A DNA stretch of 64,000 bases from Flavobacterium sp. ACN2 (GCF_002303885.1 NZ_MRCM01000005.1:124001-188000); one strand, 5' to 3'. Numbered from the stretch's first letter, positions 16,823 through 26,121 are shown. Notes: generated by a model not told the origin, from the letters alone. Program-made: numbers and translations.

Positions 16823-17884
16823 TTATTTAAAATTCAATCGAACTACTTTATTATGTCCTGCTGCGATAGCAGTATTTCTATTCACAAAACGAATGGTGAA
16901 GAATTTGGTGTCTGTAGAAAGCTGCATCCAGTTTTCTCCTCCATTTTGAGAATATTGTATTCCTTCTGAACCTACACAAACAATTTCTCTTCCATTGCCT
17001 CCTGGAACATATTGTATACATGACGCATAACCAAATCCCATATTCTGGCCAATTAATTGCCAAGTCTTCCCGCCATCTTTTGTAAAAGCCTTATTATTGG
17101 CTTTATTATTAGGAAGATCATAATCTCCTCCTGCAATAAAACCTTGCTTAGAATCGTAGAAATCGGCAGTAAAAATTCCTGTCATTTGTTTCCCTTGCAC
17201 GATTGGAGTTTCTACAACTTTCCACGTTTTTGCTTTATCTGGAGAATAAAAAACACGCGCTTTTTTTCCGCCCGATACCAACCATGTATCGTTTCCTTTT
17301 ATAACAATATTGGTATTACTCGCTGCAAAAGCAGCTTCTCCAGTGCTATTTGTTGGTAATTTATCAGACAATAATTTTGTCCAAGTTTCTCCGCCGTCGC
17401 GAGTAACTATAATAGAGAAAGTATCCTCTGTCGGGTCACCAATTGCAATTCCTTCCTTATCGTTCCAAAACTGCATGCTATCATAAAATACTTTCGGATT
17501 AATTTCTTTATAAACCAATTTAACTTTGCGGTCTTTTTTTGAAACGGAATAAAGAAGTGCTGGATTTGCCACACTCAACAAAAAAATATCTTTTGATGTT
17601 TGCGCTATACTTCTAAATTCTAATTTAAGTGTATCACGGTAAATATGTTCTTCAAATTTCTCGTTTTTATCCAAATCATAATAACCAAAACGAGAATTAT
17701 CTGCCCCGTACCAAACTTTATTTTTATCAATAAGAATTGCTCTAATACTAATTCTGTCTTTAAACAATGTATCTATTGTCATTGATGTAAAGCCATTATT
17801 ATAAACAATATCAGTTTTATAATTAAATGTCCTAAAAGACATCAGCAAAATAAAAATAACACAAAATAAAGCGAGTTTTTTCAT
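16823..17884 (-). CDS. Secreted BNR/YCF48-like beta-propeller protein
   Basis: The protein has 353 residues with a signal-like N-terminal helix (3-18). Repeated Asp-box-like motifs follow: TRDGGETWTKL, SPDKAKTWKVV, TKDGGKTWQLI and QNGGENWMQL, spaced as blades of a BNR/sialidase-type propeller. Similar Flavobacterium proteins are annotated as oxidoreductase or YCF48-related, but no catalytic residues are visible, so the role is unknown; binding or assembly is as likely as catalysis. Confidence 0.75.
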   Translation of the reverse strand: MKKLALFCVIFILLMSFRTFNYKTDIVYNNGFTSMTIDTLFKDRISIRAILIDKNKVWYGADNSRFGYYDLDKNEKFEEHIYRDTLKLEFRSIAQTSKDIFLLSVANPALLYSVSKKDRKVKLVYKEINPKVFYDSMQFWNDKEGIAIGDPTEDTFSIIVTRDGGETWTKLLSDKLPTNSTGEAAFAASNTNIVIKGNDTWLVSGGKKARVFYSPDKAKTWKVVETPIVQGKQMTGIFTADFYDSKQGFIAGGDYDLPNNKANNKAFTKDGGKTWQLIGQNMGFGYASCIQYVPGGNGREIVCVGSEGIQYSQNGGENWMQLSTDTKFFTIRFVNRNTAIAAGHNKVVRLNFK

Positions 17885-18003
17885 AGGAAATTTAAAATTT
17901 GGTTAACGCTAAAATACGATTATTTATAAAATTTCAAAATCATTCTATATTCTTTTCTGGCATGGTAATTGTTTTCTTACAAAATACATTTAACAAGTAA
18001 AAT

Positions 18004-18444
18004 ATGAAAAATATATTATTTATAGGGATTTTTATACTACTAGTAAATTCCACTTACGCCCAAAAAGTAAATGTTTACGCTAAAAACTCTTATGTAGAAA
18101 ACAATTTAGACTTAAATGCTGTTTCTATGATATTTTCTCAATCTGTAGACGCGGCAGATTTTGAAACAAGATTAAATTATCCTGATGAACGAATCTCAAA
18201 CTTAGATTTAAATAATGATGGAAAGGTTGATTATTTAAGAGTTACAGAAAAAATTCAAAACAATATTAAAATCATCATCATTCAATCGGAAATAAAACCA
18301 AACATATTCGAAGATGTGGCAACCATTAATATTATCATGACTTCTAAAAATACAGGCTACAGTAACGATCCTGGTATTCGACCAAAAGATATTATTATTC
18401 CATTTGTATTTACAGTTTTAGACGTATTTCTCCATAGACGATAA
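18004..18444 (+). CDS. Secreted protein with EF-hand-like loop (short paralogue)
   Basis: The protein has 146 residues, with a signal peptide (1-19). Residues 22-110 closely parallel the N-terminal domain of the next gene: VYAKNS, NLDLNAV, DFETRLN, then SNLDLNNDGKVDYLRV. The DLNNDGKVDYL segment has the DxNxDGxVD spacing of an EF-hand or dockerin calcium loop. A short C-terminus follows, without the long tail of its neighbour. It looks like a tandem duplicate of the next gene's first domain. Function unknown. Confidence 0.7.
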   Translation: MKNILFIGIFILLVNSTYAQKVNVYAKNSYVENNLDLNAVSMIFSQSVDAADFETRLNYPDERISNLDLNNDGKVDYLRVTEKIQNNIKIIIIQSEIKPNIFEDVATINIIMTSKNTGYSNDPGIRPKDIIIPFVFTVLDVFLHRR

Positions 18445-18554
18445 CAAAAAAAAGATACTGATAACCAAGAAACTAAACTCATAATTATCTTGAATAAATT
18501 TTATGGCACAGTAATTGGATATCTCAGAATATTAATCTTCAATATGATTTTATC

Positions 18555-19883
18555 ATGAAAGCGAAATTACTTTTACTAGCCCTATTTGCATTAGGAATTA
18601 GTTCTTGCCAAGCCCAAGCTGGAGCTACTGTTTATGCAAAAAACTCAGATATAAGCGATAACTTAGATTTAAGAGCTGTTGCTTCGATGTTTGGAGAATC
18701 AGCTAACCTTCAAGATTTTGAAAGACGTTTAAATGATCCTAAATATCAAATATCAAACTTAGACCTTAATGGTGATAACGAAGTAGATTATCTTCGCGTT
18801 ATTGAGAGTGTAGAAAACAGAACACACGTTGTTATTATCCAAGCCGTTTTAGATCGTGATGTTTACCAAGACATTGCAACTATCGATGTGGAGAGAGACA
18901 ATTACAACAAAGTAAGTGTTCAGATTGTAGGAAACACTTATTTATACGGAGCAAATTATATTTATGAGCCCGTTTATAGTGTGGTTCCTGTTATTTACAC
19001 TTCGTTTTGGGTAACAAATTACAGACCTTATTATTCAACTTGGTACTGGGGCTATTATCCAACGTATTACACAGCGTGGACACCTTACCCTGTTTACAGA
19101 TACAGAAACAACGTAAATGTATGCATCAATGTACACAATACATACAATTATGTAAATGTGAGAAGAAGCTATAGAGCTTCTGCTATTTACGAAACAAGAC
19201 GTACTTATGGTTACGAAAGAATGCGTCCGAATTATAGTTTTGCGGAAAGACATGCTAACACAACAAATCGATACGAATTAGATCAAAGACGTGTTGTAAG
19301 CAGAGAAACTAACAGAAATACGTACAATACAAACAGAAATAACAGTGGCAGAACAACATCTAACAATGGAGTTTCTAACAGAACATATGCTGATAACAGA
19401 AGCAGTACAAATAGACCTTCTGTCGACAGAAGCAATAATGGCAATGGAAACAGCAACAGAGGCTACAATTCTACAGGCAGAAGCACTGAAAATGTAAATA
19501 CTCAAAGAAGCGCAACTCGTGATTATTCTAATAGTACGAATAATACTCCAAGAGCTGAAAGCACTCCGAGAGCACAAAATTCTCAGAGAGTAGATTATGG
19601 TAGCAATAATTCTTCTAGCACATCAAGAGGTAACTCAAGCCGTGAAACATCTGCTCCAAGAGCTGAAAGAAGTACTAGAAGCTACTCAGAGAATCAATCT
19701 AGCAGTTCAAATAGAGATTATTCAGCTAGACCACAGCAAAGTCAGCGTTCAGAATCTCCAAGAATGAGCCAAGAAGCTTCTAGACCAAGTCAAGAATCTC
19801 CAAAAATGAGCCAAGAATCTAGAGGCGGACAAAGCCAAAGAGAAAGCAGCTCGAATTCTAGAGGAAACGGAAGACGAGGTTAA
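18555..19883 (+). CDS. Secreted protein: EF-hand-like domain, aromatic region, Ser/Asn/Arg tail
   Basis: The protein has 442 residues and a signal peptide (1-20; the Cys in ISSCQAQ also allows a lipoprotein). The N-terminal domain (22-120) matches the gene upstream, including SNLDLNGDNEVDYLRV. Residues 135-215 are extremely rich in Tyr and Trp (YYSTWYWGYYPTYYTAW). Residues 230-442 are a disordered, basic tail of Ser, Asn, Arg and Thr with repeated PRAE, RSSS and SQES units. Such a tail suggests binding to polymers, the cell surface or an extracellular matrix (inference). A terminator follows. Confidence 0.75.
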   Translation: MKAKLLLLALFALGISSCQAQAGATVYAKNSDISDNLDLRAVASMFGESANLQDFERRLNDPKYQISNLDLNGDNEVDYLRVIESVENRTHVVIIQAVLDRDVYQDIATIDVERDNYNKVSVQIVGNTYLYGANYIYEPVYSVVPVIYTSFWVTNYRPYYSTWYWGYYPTYYTAWTPYPVYRYRNNVNVCINVHNTYNYVNVRRSYRASAIYETRRTYGYERMRPNYSFAERHANTTNRYELDQRRVVSRETNRNTYNTNRNNSGRTTSNNGVSNRTYADNRSSTNRPSVDRSNNGNGNSNRGYNSTGRSTENVNTQRSATRDYSNSTNNTPRAESTPRAQNSQRVDYGSNNSSSTSRGNSSRETSAPRAERSTRSYSENQSSSSNRDYSARPQQSQRSESPRMSQEASRPSQESPKMSQESRGGQSQRESSSNSRGNGRRG

Positions 19884-19912
19884 TTTTCCAAATAAATAAT
19901 ATTCAAAAACAG

Positions 19913-19940
19913 AAGCACAATTTTACGATTGTGCTTTTTT
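19913..19940 (+). terminator. Terminator after the Ser/Asn/Arg-rich gene
   Basis: The 8-bp stem AAGCACAA (19913-19920) / TTGTGCTT (19929-19936) has an 8-base loop and a T run. Confidence 0.85.
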
Positions 19941-19983
19941 TTATCTTTTTAATTTTAAATGCCTCTAATTTGTTTTAAAACAG

Positions 19984-19991
19984 TAAATTTG
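19984..19991 (+). promoter_or_regulatory. -7 promoter element (TAAATTTG) of kup
   Basis: It matches TAnnTTTG and lies 24 bases before the ATG at 20016. The upstream in-frame ATG at 19959 falls before this promoter, which supports the later start. Confidence 0.55.
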
Positions 19992-20015
19992 CAACCGTCT
20001 TTTTATAAAATTAAC

Positions 20016-21995
20016 ATGAGCGCATCGCATAAAAACTTACATAGTAAGTTGTCTATTGGGGGTTTATTAATTACTTTAGGGATTATTTATGGAGATATTG
20101 GAACATCTCCATTGTATGTAATGAAGGCTATATTAGGCGATCACACGATAAATGCTGATATTGTTTTAGGCGGTATCTCTTGTGTGTTCTGGACCTTAAC
20201 ATTACAAACTACAATTAAATATGTACTTATTACTTTAAGTGCTGACAACCACGGTGAAGGAGGAATTTTTGCCCTATATGCATTAGTCAAAAAAACAAAA
20301 ATTCAATGGCTCATAGTACCCGCCATTATTGGAGGTAGCGCCCTGCTCGCTGACGGAATTATAACTCCGCCTATTTCGATTTCATCTGCTGTAGAAGGAA
20401 TTAGAGCTTTCTACCCGACGATGGAAACACAAACCATTGTGTATATCGTAATTACAATTTTATTCGTTTTATTCACTATTCAGCAGTTCGGAACTAAATT
20501 GGTAGGTAAATTCTTTGCCCCAATGATGTTAATCTGGTTTGCAATGCTGGGTACTTTAGGAACAATTCAGGTTCTGAATTATCCAGAGGTAATTAAAGCG
20601 ATCAATCCTTACTACGCTTATCATTTATTATCGATACACCCTGATGGTTTCTTCGTTCTTGGTTTTGTATTCTTATGTACAACTGGAGCCGAGGCTTTGT
20701 ATTCTGACATGGGACACTGCGGAAGAAAAAACATCAGAATTAGCTGGATGTTTGTAAAAACGACTTTAGTTTTAAACTATTTCGGACAAGCAGCTTATTT
20801 GATTCACCATGAAGGAAGTACATTACAGCAATTAGGAGGCGAAAACGGAAATCCGTTTTACTTAATTATGCCACATTGGTTTTTACCATTCGGAATTGTA
20901 GTTGCAACTCTTGCAGCCGTAATTGCATCTCAGGCACTTATCTCTGGCTCGTTTACTTTAATCAATGAAGCAATGCGTCTGAACTTCTGGCCAAAAGTAA
21001 AAATCAAATATCCTACAGAGGTAAAAGGACAATTATATATTCCGTCAATCAACTGGTTATTGTTTTTTGGCTGTGTCGGAATCGTTTTACATTTTGAGAA
21101 ATCTGGAAACATGGAGCATGCTTATGGTCTTGCGATTATTTTGTGTATGATCATGACAACGATTCTCTTAAACTACTACTTAATCATGAAACGCGTAAAA
21201 CTGTACTTCATGGTACCGTTGATCACAATTTATTTATTGATTGAGTTCAGTTTCCTTTTCGCTAATATTACCAAATTTGCAGAAGGTGGTTATGTAACTT
21301 TAATCATTGCAAGTATGCTGATTTCTGTTATGACAATCTGGTACTTGGCTAAGAAAATCAACAAAAACTATACAAAAGTCGTTAAGGTTGATGATTACAA
21401 ACAAGTTTTGGTAGAGTTAAGCCAAGATTTATCTATTCCAAAATATGCTACGCATTTGGTTTATATGACAAACGCAAATCGTGTAGATGAACTAGAGGAA
21501 AAAATCATTTATTCTATTCTTCAAAAGCGCCCGAAAAGAGCCGATATTTATTGGTTTGTTCATGTGAATATCTTGACTGAACCATATAAAACGCAATATA
21601 AAGTAACAGAGATTGCTAAAGACGATATCTACAGAATTGACTTTAATTTAGGTTTTAGAGAGCCTACCAAGATAAATTTGATGTTTAGAGAAGTTATCAA
21701 AGATATGGTAAAACGTGGTGAAGTTGATATTACGAGCCGTTATGAATCTTTGAATAAAAACAATATTATTGGGGACTTTAAATTTGTATTGTCTGAGAAA
21801 TTCTTATCAAATGACAACGATTTAAGATGGCATGAAAACATTATCATGAATTCTTATTTCTTCATCAAAAAACTGAGTTTGTCTGAAGAAAGAGCTTTCG
21901 GTCTGGACAGCAGCTCTGTTAAGATAGAGAAATTCCCAATGGTGCTTCATGCTCCAGAAAATATTGGATTAACGCGTATTATTTCGAAAGAATAA
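20016..21995 (+). CDS. kup: KUP-family potassium uptake protein
   Basis: The protein has 659 residues from the start at MSASHKN. KUP transporters import K+ with H+. The start of the membrane domain shows the family signature GIIYGDIGTSPLYVMKAI, then NHGEGGIFALYALVKK and LLADGIITPPISISSAVEG. About 12 membrane helices (residues 15-470) are followed by a soluble C-terminal domain of about 190 residues. The 19-residue extension of the longer reading lies upstream of a likely promoter and is rejected. The gene is monocistronic. Confidence 0.93.
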   Translation: MSASHKNLHSKLSIGGLLITLGIIYGDIGTSPLYVMKAILGDHTINADIVLGGISCVFWTLTLQTTIKYVLITLSADNHGEGGIFALYALVKKTKIQWLIVPAIIGGSALLADGIITPPISISSAVEGIRAFYPTMETQTIVYIVITILFVLFTIQQFGTKLVGKFFAPMMLIWFAMLGTLGTIQVLNYPEVIKAINPYYAYHLLSIHPDGFFVLGFVFLCTTGAEALYSDMGHCGRKNIRISWMFVKTTLVLNYFGQAAYLIHHEGSTLQQLGGENGNPFYLIMPHWFLPFGIVVATLAAVIASQALISGSFTLINEAMRLNFWPKVKIKYPTEVKGQLYIPSINWLLFFGCVGIVLHFEKSGNMEHAYGLAIILCMIMTTILLNYYLIMKRVKLYFMVPLITIYLLIEFSFLFANITKFAEGGYVTLIIASMLISVMTIWYLAKKINKNYTKVVKVDDYKQVLVELSQDLSIPKYATHLVYMTNANRVDELEEKIIYSILQKRPKRADIYWFVHVNILTEPYKTQYKVTEIAKDDIYRIDFNLGFREPTKINLMFREVIKDMVKRGEVDITSRYESLNKNNIIGDFKFVLSEKFLSNDNDLRWHENIIMNSYFFIKKLSLSEERAFGLDSSSVKIEKFPMVLHAPENIGLTRIISKE

Positions 21996-22015
21996 AAAGC
22001 TTAACAATAATTTCA

Positions 22016-22043
22016 AAAACACTCTAATTTAGAGTGTTTTTTT
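22016..22043 (+). terminator. Terminator after kup
   Basis: The 10-bp stem AAAACACTCT (22016-22025) / AGAGTGTTTT (22031-22040) has a 5-base loop and a T run. Confidence 0.9.
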
Positions 22044-22105
22044 CATTTAGTGAAAGTCTGAAGTAAGATTCAGTATTAAAAATTTAACTTTCAATCAATT
22101 AATAG

Positions 22106-22113
22106 TACCTTTG
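22106..22113 (+). promoter_or_regulatory. -7 promoter element (TACCTTTG)
   Basis: It matches TAnnTTTG, 18 bases before the start of the methyltransferase gene. Confidence 0.5.
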
Positions 22114-22130
22114 CAACTCAAATTATAGAA

Positions 22131-23345
22131 ATGAGATTACACAGAAATTTAGTTTATACTACCATTGACTCTTTAAATGCAATTTTCAACGAAGGAGAAT
22201 ATGCTGATAAAGTGGTAGCAAGAGCATTAAAAAAAGACAAACGTTGGGGAAGTTCTGACAGGAAGTTTGTTGCTGAAACCATATACGAAATTGTTCGCTG
22301 GAAACGATTATACGCTGAAATTGCCGAAGTAAAAGAACCTTACGACAGAGATAATCTATGGAGAATGTTTGCCGTTTGGGCTGTTTTACGCGGCTATCCA
22401 ATTCCAGATTGGAGACAATTAGAAGGAACTCCTGAAAGAAAAATAAAAGGCCGTTTTGACGAATTATCTAAGACTAGAGCTATCAAAGAATCTATTCCGG
22501 ATTGGATGGATGAATTGGGCGTAAAAGAACTTGGAGAAAAAGCTTGGGCAAAAGAAATTGCAGCGCAAAATCAGCCGGCAAAAGTTATTCTTAGAACCAA
22601 TACTTTAAAAGGCACTAAAGAAAACCTTCGAAATACTTTAATGGATTTAAATATTGAAACAGAATATTTAAAAGACCAGCCAGAAGCTCTTGTTTTAAAA
22701 GAAAGAGCCAATGTATTTTTGACAGATGCCTTTAAACAAGGACTTTTTGAAGTTCAGGATGCCAACTCTCAATTAGTTGCAGGATTTTTGGATGTAAAAC
22801 CAGGAATGCGTGTAGTTGACACTTGTGCTGGTGCTGGAGGAAAAACTTTGCACATGGCTTCTTTAATGGAAAATAAAGGGCAATTGATCGCAATGGACTT
22901 GTACGAAAGCAAATTGAAACAATTGAAATTAAGAGCAAAAAGAAATGGCGCTTTTAATATCGAATACCGCATTATTGACAGCACAAAAGTGATCAAAAAA
23001 TTACACGAAAAAGCAGATCGTGTTTTAATTGACGCACCTTGTAGCGGATTAGGAGTTTTGAAAAGAAACCCAGATTCTAAATGGAAATTACAACCTGAGT
23101 TTATTGATAATATCCGTAAGGTTCAGAGTGAAGTTTTAGAAAGCTATTCTAAAATTGTAAAACCAGGCGGAAAATTGGTTTATGCAACTTGTTCTGTTCT
23201 TCCATCAGAAAATCAAGAGCAAGTAGAGAAGTTCTTAAAAACAGAAATCGGACAACAATTTACTTTTATTGAAGATCGTAAAATGCTGGCTTCAGAATCT
23301 GGTTTTGATGGATTTTATATGGCACTTTTGGAAAGAAAAAAATAA
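22131..23345 (+). CDS. RsmB/NOP-family RNA (cytosine-5) methyltransferase
   Basis: The 404-residue protein has an N-terminal NusB-like helical domain (about 1-130) and a SAM-dependent catalytic domain. Motifs are DTCAGAGGKTLHMASL, IAMDLYESKLKQLKLRAKRNG, DAPCSGLGVLKRNPD with Cys304 and YATCSVLPSENQ with the nucleophile Cys354. The family makes m5C, for RsmB at C967 of 16S rRNA. The NusB-like domain points to RsmB, but orthology was not tested. A palindromic repeat acts as terminator behind it. Confidence 0.88.
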   Translation: MRLHRNLVYTTIDSLNAIFNEGEYADKVVARALKKDKRWGSSDRKFVAETIYEIVRWKRLYAEIAEVKEPYDRDNLWRMFAVWAVLRGYPIPDWRQLEGTPERKIKGRFDELSKTRAIKESIPDWMDELGVKELGEKAWAKEIAAQNQPAKVILRTNTLKGTKENLRNTLMDLNIETEYLKDQPEALVLKERANVFLTDAFKQGLFEVQDANSQLVAGFLDVKPGMRVVDTCAGAGGKTLHMASLMENKGQLIAMDLYESKLKQLKLRAKRNGAFNIEYRIIDSTKVIKKLHEKADRVLIDAPCSGLGVLKRNPDSKWKLQPEFIDNIRKVQSEVLESYSKIVKPGGKLVYATCSVLPSENQEQVEKFLKTEIGQQFTFIEDRKMLASESGFDGFYMALLERKK

Positions 23346-23382
23346 ATTCCAAATTCCGATTTATTTCGGAATACTCAATATT

Positions 23383-23430
23383 AAAATTCCAAATTCCAAT
23401 CTTAAAACTTGGAATTTGGAATTTTTTATT
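23383..23430. terminator. Palindromic AATTCC repeat acting as terminator
   Basis: A perfect 17-bp inverted repeat (23383-23399 with 23409-23425) built from AAATTCCAAATTCC units is followed by a T run. The same unit recurs at 28631-28674 and near 28747, so this is both a probable terminator and a repeat-family member. Confidence 0.7.
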
Positions 23431-23450
23431 TTTTCTAATCCCATATAACT

Positions 23451-23554
23451 TTGTCATTTCGACGTAAGGAGAAATCTTCGCAAGTAGCTCCGCTCCAATA
23501 AGCAAATCTTTGTGGAGTTTCTAGCGAAGATTTCTCCTTACGTCGAAATGACAA
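23451..23554. repeat. 31-bp perfect inverted repeat (TCATTTCGACGTAAGGAG family)
   Basis: The left arm 23451-23481 and right arm 23524-23554 are exact reverse complements, starting TTGTCATTTCGACG and ending AAATCTTCGC, with a 42-base spacer. It is intergenic between convergent genes. The sequence is of a type I recall as dispersed in Flavobacterium and related genomes. A second, different member with TTGTCA ends lies at 30825-30891. Confidence 0.8.
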
Positions 23555-23588
23555 AATTGCGAAACCTTGGAATTTAAAAGATTAGTAT

Positions 23589-24632
23589 TTAATCTTGTAA
23601 AGTAGGTTTTCGCAACAACTTACCATTTTCGTTTTCTTTAAATTTTGAAACAAAAACTATCTCTTTTGGTTTTTCATATTTACCTAAAACATCAAAAAAA
23701 TCAGGTTCAAACTCTTGTTTTTCTCCTTCGATAACCAAAACTAATTTTTCTCCTAAAGTGGTATCTGGAAGTCCAGTAACAAAAAATCTGCTGTTTATTT
23801 TTCCAATCAATTTCGCTTCAATCTGTTCTGGAATCAACTTTACTCCTCCACTATTGATTACATTATCTATTCGTCCTAAAAATTTAAACTGCTGTTCATT
23901 CAACAATTCAACCAAATCATTAGTCACAATTGGTTCATCTGATATTGTAGCCACATTGATAACCAAACATTGGCGATCATCTTGAGAAATTTTTACATTT
24001 GGAAGAATCGAAAAAACAGAATCGCCTAAACGTTTCGCAGCAATATGCGTAATGGTTTCAGTCATTCCGTATGTTTCATAGATTTCCGTTTTAAGTGGCA
24101 ACAATTTCTCCTCTAAAGCCGAATCTAATTTAGCACCTCCAATAATCAACTTACGAACTTTAGACAATCCAGCAATAGAATTTTGAACTTGAAGCGGAAC
24201 CATTGCTACAAAATCATAAGTCGTTGTATTTAATTCCAGCGGATGAAGACTTGGTGAGACAACATCTAATTCTAAACCTAAAATTAAACTTCTTACCAGC
24301 ATCATTTTTCCAGCAATAAACTGCGTTGGAAGGCACAACAACGCTTTATCTCCTGGTTTTAAATCAAAGAAATCTCCAGTTGCAAGCGCTGACTGTATCA
24401 TGGCTTGTTTTTTCAGCCTAACTAATTTTGGCAGGCCTGTTGTACCAGAAGTAGTCATTTCGATATAATCCTTTTTATCAAACCAATCCAAAAAGAACTC
24501 CCCTATTGATTGTTCGTAGGCATCTCCTTCTTTGATAAAACTATAAGCGATACGGCACAGATCTTTCGCATTTAAATGATATCCATTTAATTTGAAATAA
24601 TTGTGAACGTTATTTTGAGTTAAGTTTTGCAT
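23589..24632 (-). CDS. menE: AMP-binding ligase, probable o-succinylbenzoate-CoA ligase
   Basis: The 347-residue protein is a compact ANL-family adenylating enzyme. It has the ATP loop TSGTTGLPK (61-69), IYETYGMTET in the middle and FLGRIDNVINSGGVKL before a short C-terminal domain with the catalytic Lys near the end (NGKLLRKP). MenE activates o-succinylbenzoate with CoA in menaquinone synthesis, the main quinone of Bacteroidota. Short MenE proteins like this are usual there. No other men gene is in the window. It starts 4 bases after the CPBP protease gene, so they are cotranscribed. Confidence 0.8.
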   Translation of the reverse strand: MQNLTQNNVHNYFKLNGYHLNAKDLCRIAYSFIKEGDAYEQSIGEFFLDWFDKKDYIEMTTSGTTGLPKLVRLKKQAMIQSALATGDFFDLKPGDKALLCLPTQFIAGKMMLVRSLILGLELDVVSPSLHPLELNTTTYDFVAMVPLQVQNSIAGLSKVRKLIIGGAKLDSALEEKLLPLKTEIYETYGMTETITHIAAKRLGDSVFSILPNVKISQDDRQCLVINVATISDEPIVTNDLVELLNEQQFKFLGRIDNVINSGGVKLIPEQIEAKLIGKINSRFFVTGLPDTTLGEKLVLVIEGEKQEFEPDFFDVLGKYEKPKEIVFVSKFKENENGKLLRKPTLQD

Positions 24633-24636
24633 ATTC

Positions 24637-25569
24637 TTAAGCTTTTAATTCGACATGATTAATATTTCCCGTTAGCTTTTCTTTCCAATTTGTCCAACCG
24701 TATTTTTTACTAAAAATAAAAAGCAGAAGAGGATAAATAACCACAACTGGCAGAATAACATCGATTCCCGCCGAAGGTTCTGAAAGATCTTTAAATATAG
24801 AATTCGTTTGAAAAACAGTCCAATCTGATGTAACCAACAAAGCTCCCACAAGATTGTTTGCAGCATGGAATCCAAGCGCAAGCTCCATTCCTTCATCCAT
24901 CAAAGTTATAACTCCTAAAAACAATCCTGTTCCTATGTAATAAATCATTATAATATTTCCCATTTTACCAACTTCTGGATTAGTCCAATGCATTGAACCG
25001 AATATAACAGAAGTCATTAGGAGCGGAAACCATCTGTTCTGCGCTAAATTGGCAAATCCTTGCATTAAATATCCTCTAAAAACATATTCTTCTGTAGTTG
25101 TCTGAATCGGAATTAAAATGCAACCTAAAATTACTAATACTAAAAAAGGAATCAATTTAAATTGCAACACAAATTGTTCCGGAGCTCTTAAATAGACAAA
25201 CAAAAAACTAAGCAGTGAAAAAAATGTCCACACAAAAAAAGAAAACCAAATTCGATTCCAATCTACTCTAGATCTTGAAGTGGTGACTGACAATAAGGTT
25301 TGATGATGAATAAATTTTACAACAAAATAAATTCCTGCAAACGCAAAAACAAACGAAATCATGACCAGAAAAAGCGTCGTATTCGACTCGAACATGTTCA
25401 TAACACCCTCGTTAGTTGTTGGAAAAGCGATGTGCTCGGTAAATGTTTTATAAAACACAGCTGCTGTAATTGGAAGTTGGCCAACAAAAGACGCTGAAAT
25501 AATAAAGACAGATCCTAAAAGATATTTCCAAAATTTATTTTCAGGTTTAATCCCTTGCTCTAAAAACAT
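24637..25569 (-). CDS. CPBP-family intramembrane metalloprotease
   Basis: The protein has 310 residues with about eight membrane helices. CPBP (Rce1-like) active-site motifs are complete: EEYVFR (Glu160, Glu161, Arg165), GSMHW (His194) and HAANN (His235, Asn238). Bacterial members cleave membrane substrates or take part in bacteriocin handling; the substrate here is unknown. It is the first gene of a pair with menE, 4 bases apart. Confidence 0.87.
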   Translation of the reverse strand: MFLEQGIKPENKFWKYLLGSVFIISASFVGQLPITAAVFYKTFTEHIAFPTTNEGVMNMFESNTTLFLVMISFVFAFAGIYFVVKFIHHQTLLSVTTSRSRVDWNRIWFSFFVWTFFSLLSFLFVYLRAPEQFVLQFKLIPFLVLVILGCILIPIQTTTEEYVFRGYLMQGFANLAQNRWFPLLMTSVIFGSMHWTNPEVGKMGNIIMIYYIGTGLFLGVITLMDEGMELALGFHAANNLVGALLVTSDWTVFQTNSIFKDLSEPSAGIDVILPVVVIYPLLLFIFSKKYGWTNWKEKLTGNINHVELKA

Positions 25570-25617
25570 AAATTTAAAATTTTAAAAAATGAGAATTCAA
25601 ATTCGATAAGTTAATCT

Positions 25618-25625
25618 TACTTTTG
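25618..25625 (+). promoter_or_regulatory. -7 promoter element (TACTTTTG)
   Basis: It matches TAnnTTTG, 60 bases before the arsC ATG at 25686. It overlaps the TTG at 25623, which would start a longer reading, and so argues against that start. Confidence 0.4.
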
Positions 25626-25685
25626 ATATTGCTAAAATACCCCTTTTTTATTGTAAGAATATTTGAAACGTTTAAATATAACAAA

Positions 25686-26030
25686 ATGATACAAATTTAC
25701 CATAATCCGAGATGCGGAAAATCAAGAAACTGTCTTGCTTTTATCGAAAAATCGAACCAAGATTTTGAAATCATTCCTTACTTAACCGAAACTCCAACTT
25801 TTGATCAGTTAAAAACACTATTAGTACAGTTAAATCTTGAACCAATTCAGCTTATCAGAACTAAAGAAAAAATCTGGATTGAAAATTTTAAAGGTAAGAC
25901 TCTGAGCAACGACGATATTGTCAATGCAATGGTAGAAAACCCTATCTTAATTGAACGCCCGATTGTTGTAAAAGACGGAAAAGCCATCATTGGACGTGAC
26001 CCAGAATTGGTCGCTTCTTTTTTAGATTGA
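25686..26030 (+). CDS. arsC: ArsC-family reductase (arsenate reductase-like)
   Basis: The protein has 114 residues with a thioredoxin-like fold. NPRCGKSRN places the catalytic Cys at residue 10 and the anion-binding Arg at 14. It ends with IERPIVVKDGKAIIGRDPE, the usual ArsC C-terminus. It reduces arsenate to arsenite using glutaredoxin-type thiols, although Spx/YffB-like relatives share the fold. No ars operon genes are adjacent, so a housekeeping or single-gene role is possible. The ATG at 25686 gives the normal length. Confidence 0.8.
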   Translation: MIQIYHNPRCGKSRNCLAFIEKSNQDFEIIPYLTETPTFDQLKTLLVQLNLEPIQLIRTKEKIWIENFKGKTLSNDDIVNAMVENPILIERPIVVKDGKAIIGRDPELVASFLD

Positions 26031-26084
26031 TTCTAAAATATCCTATTAACATTTTTTTGTGATTTCTCTCTTTAAACCAAAAAC

Positions 26085-26092
26085 TACATTTG
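26085..26092 (+). promoter_or_regulatory. -7 promoter element (TACATTTG) of the TonB receptor gene
   Basis: It matches TAnnTTTG, 29 bases before the ATG at 26122. A TTG at 26057-26059 is 25 bases upstream, close to the usual -33 spacing. Confidence 0.55.
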
Positions 26093-26121
26093 CCGTCTAA
26101 AGGAATAAAGAAAACCAGAAA

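Noticed and set aside
19278..19577. Minus-strand frame inside the Ser/Asn/Arg-rich gene
   Set aside because: Long antisense frames arise from biased codons in low-complexity coding sequence.
23266..23505. Minus-strand frame across the AATTCC and TCATTTCGACG repeats
   Set aside because: It is made up of repeat sequence and the antisense of the methyltransferase gene end.
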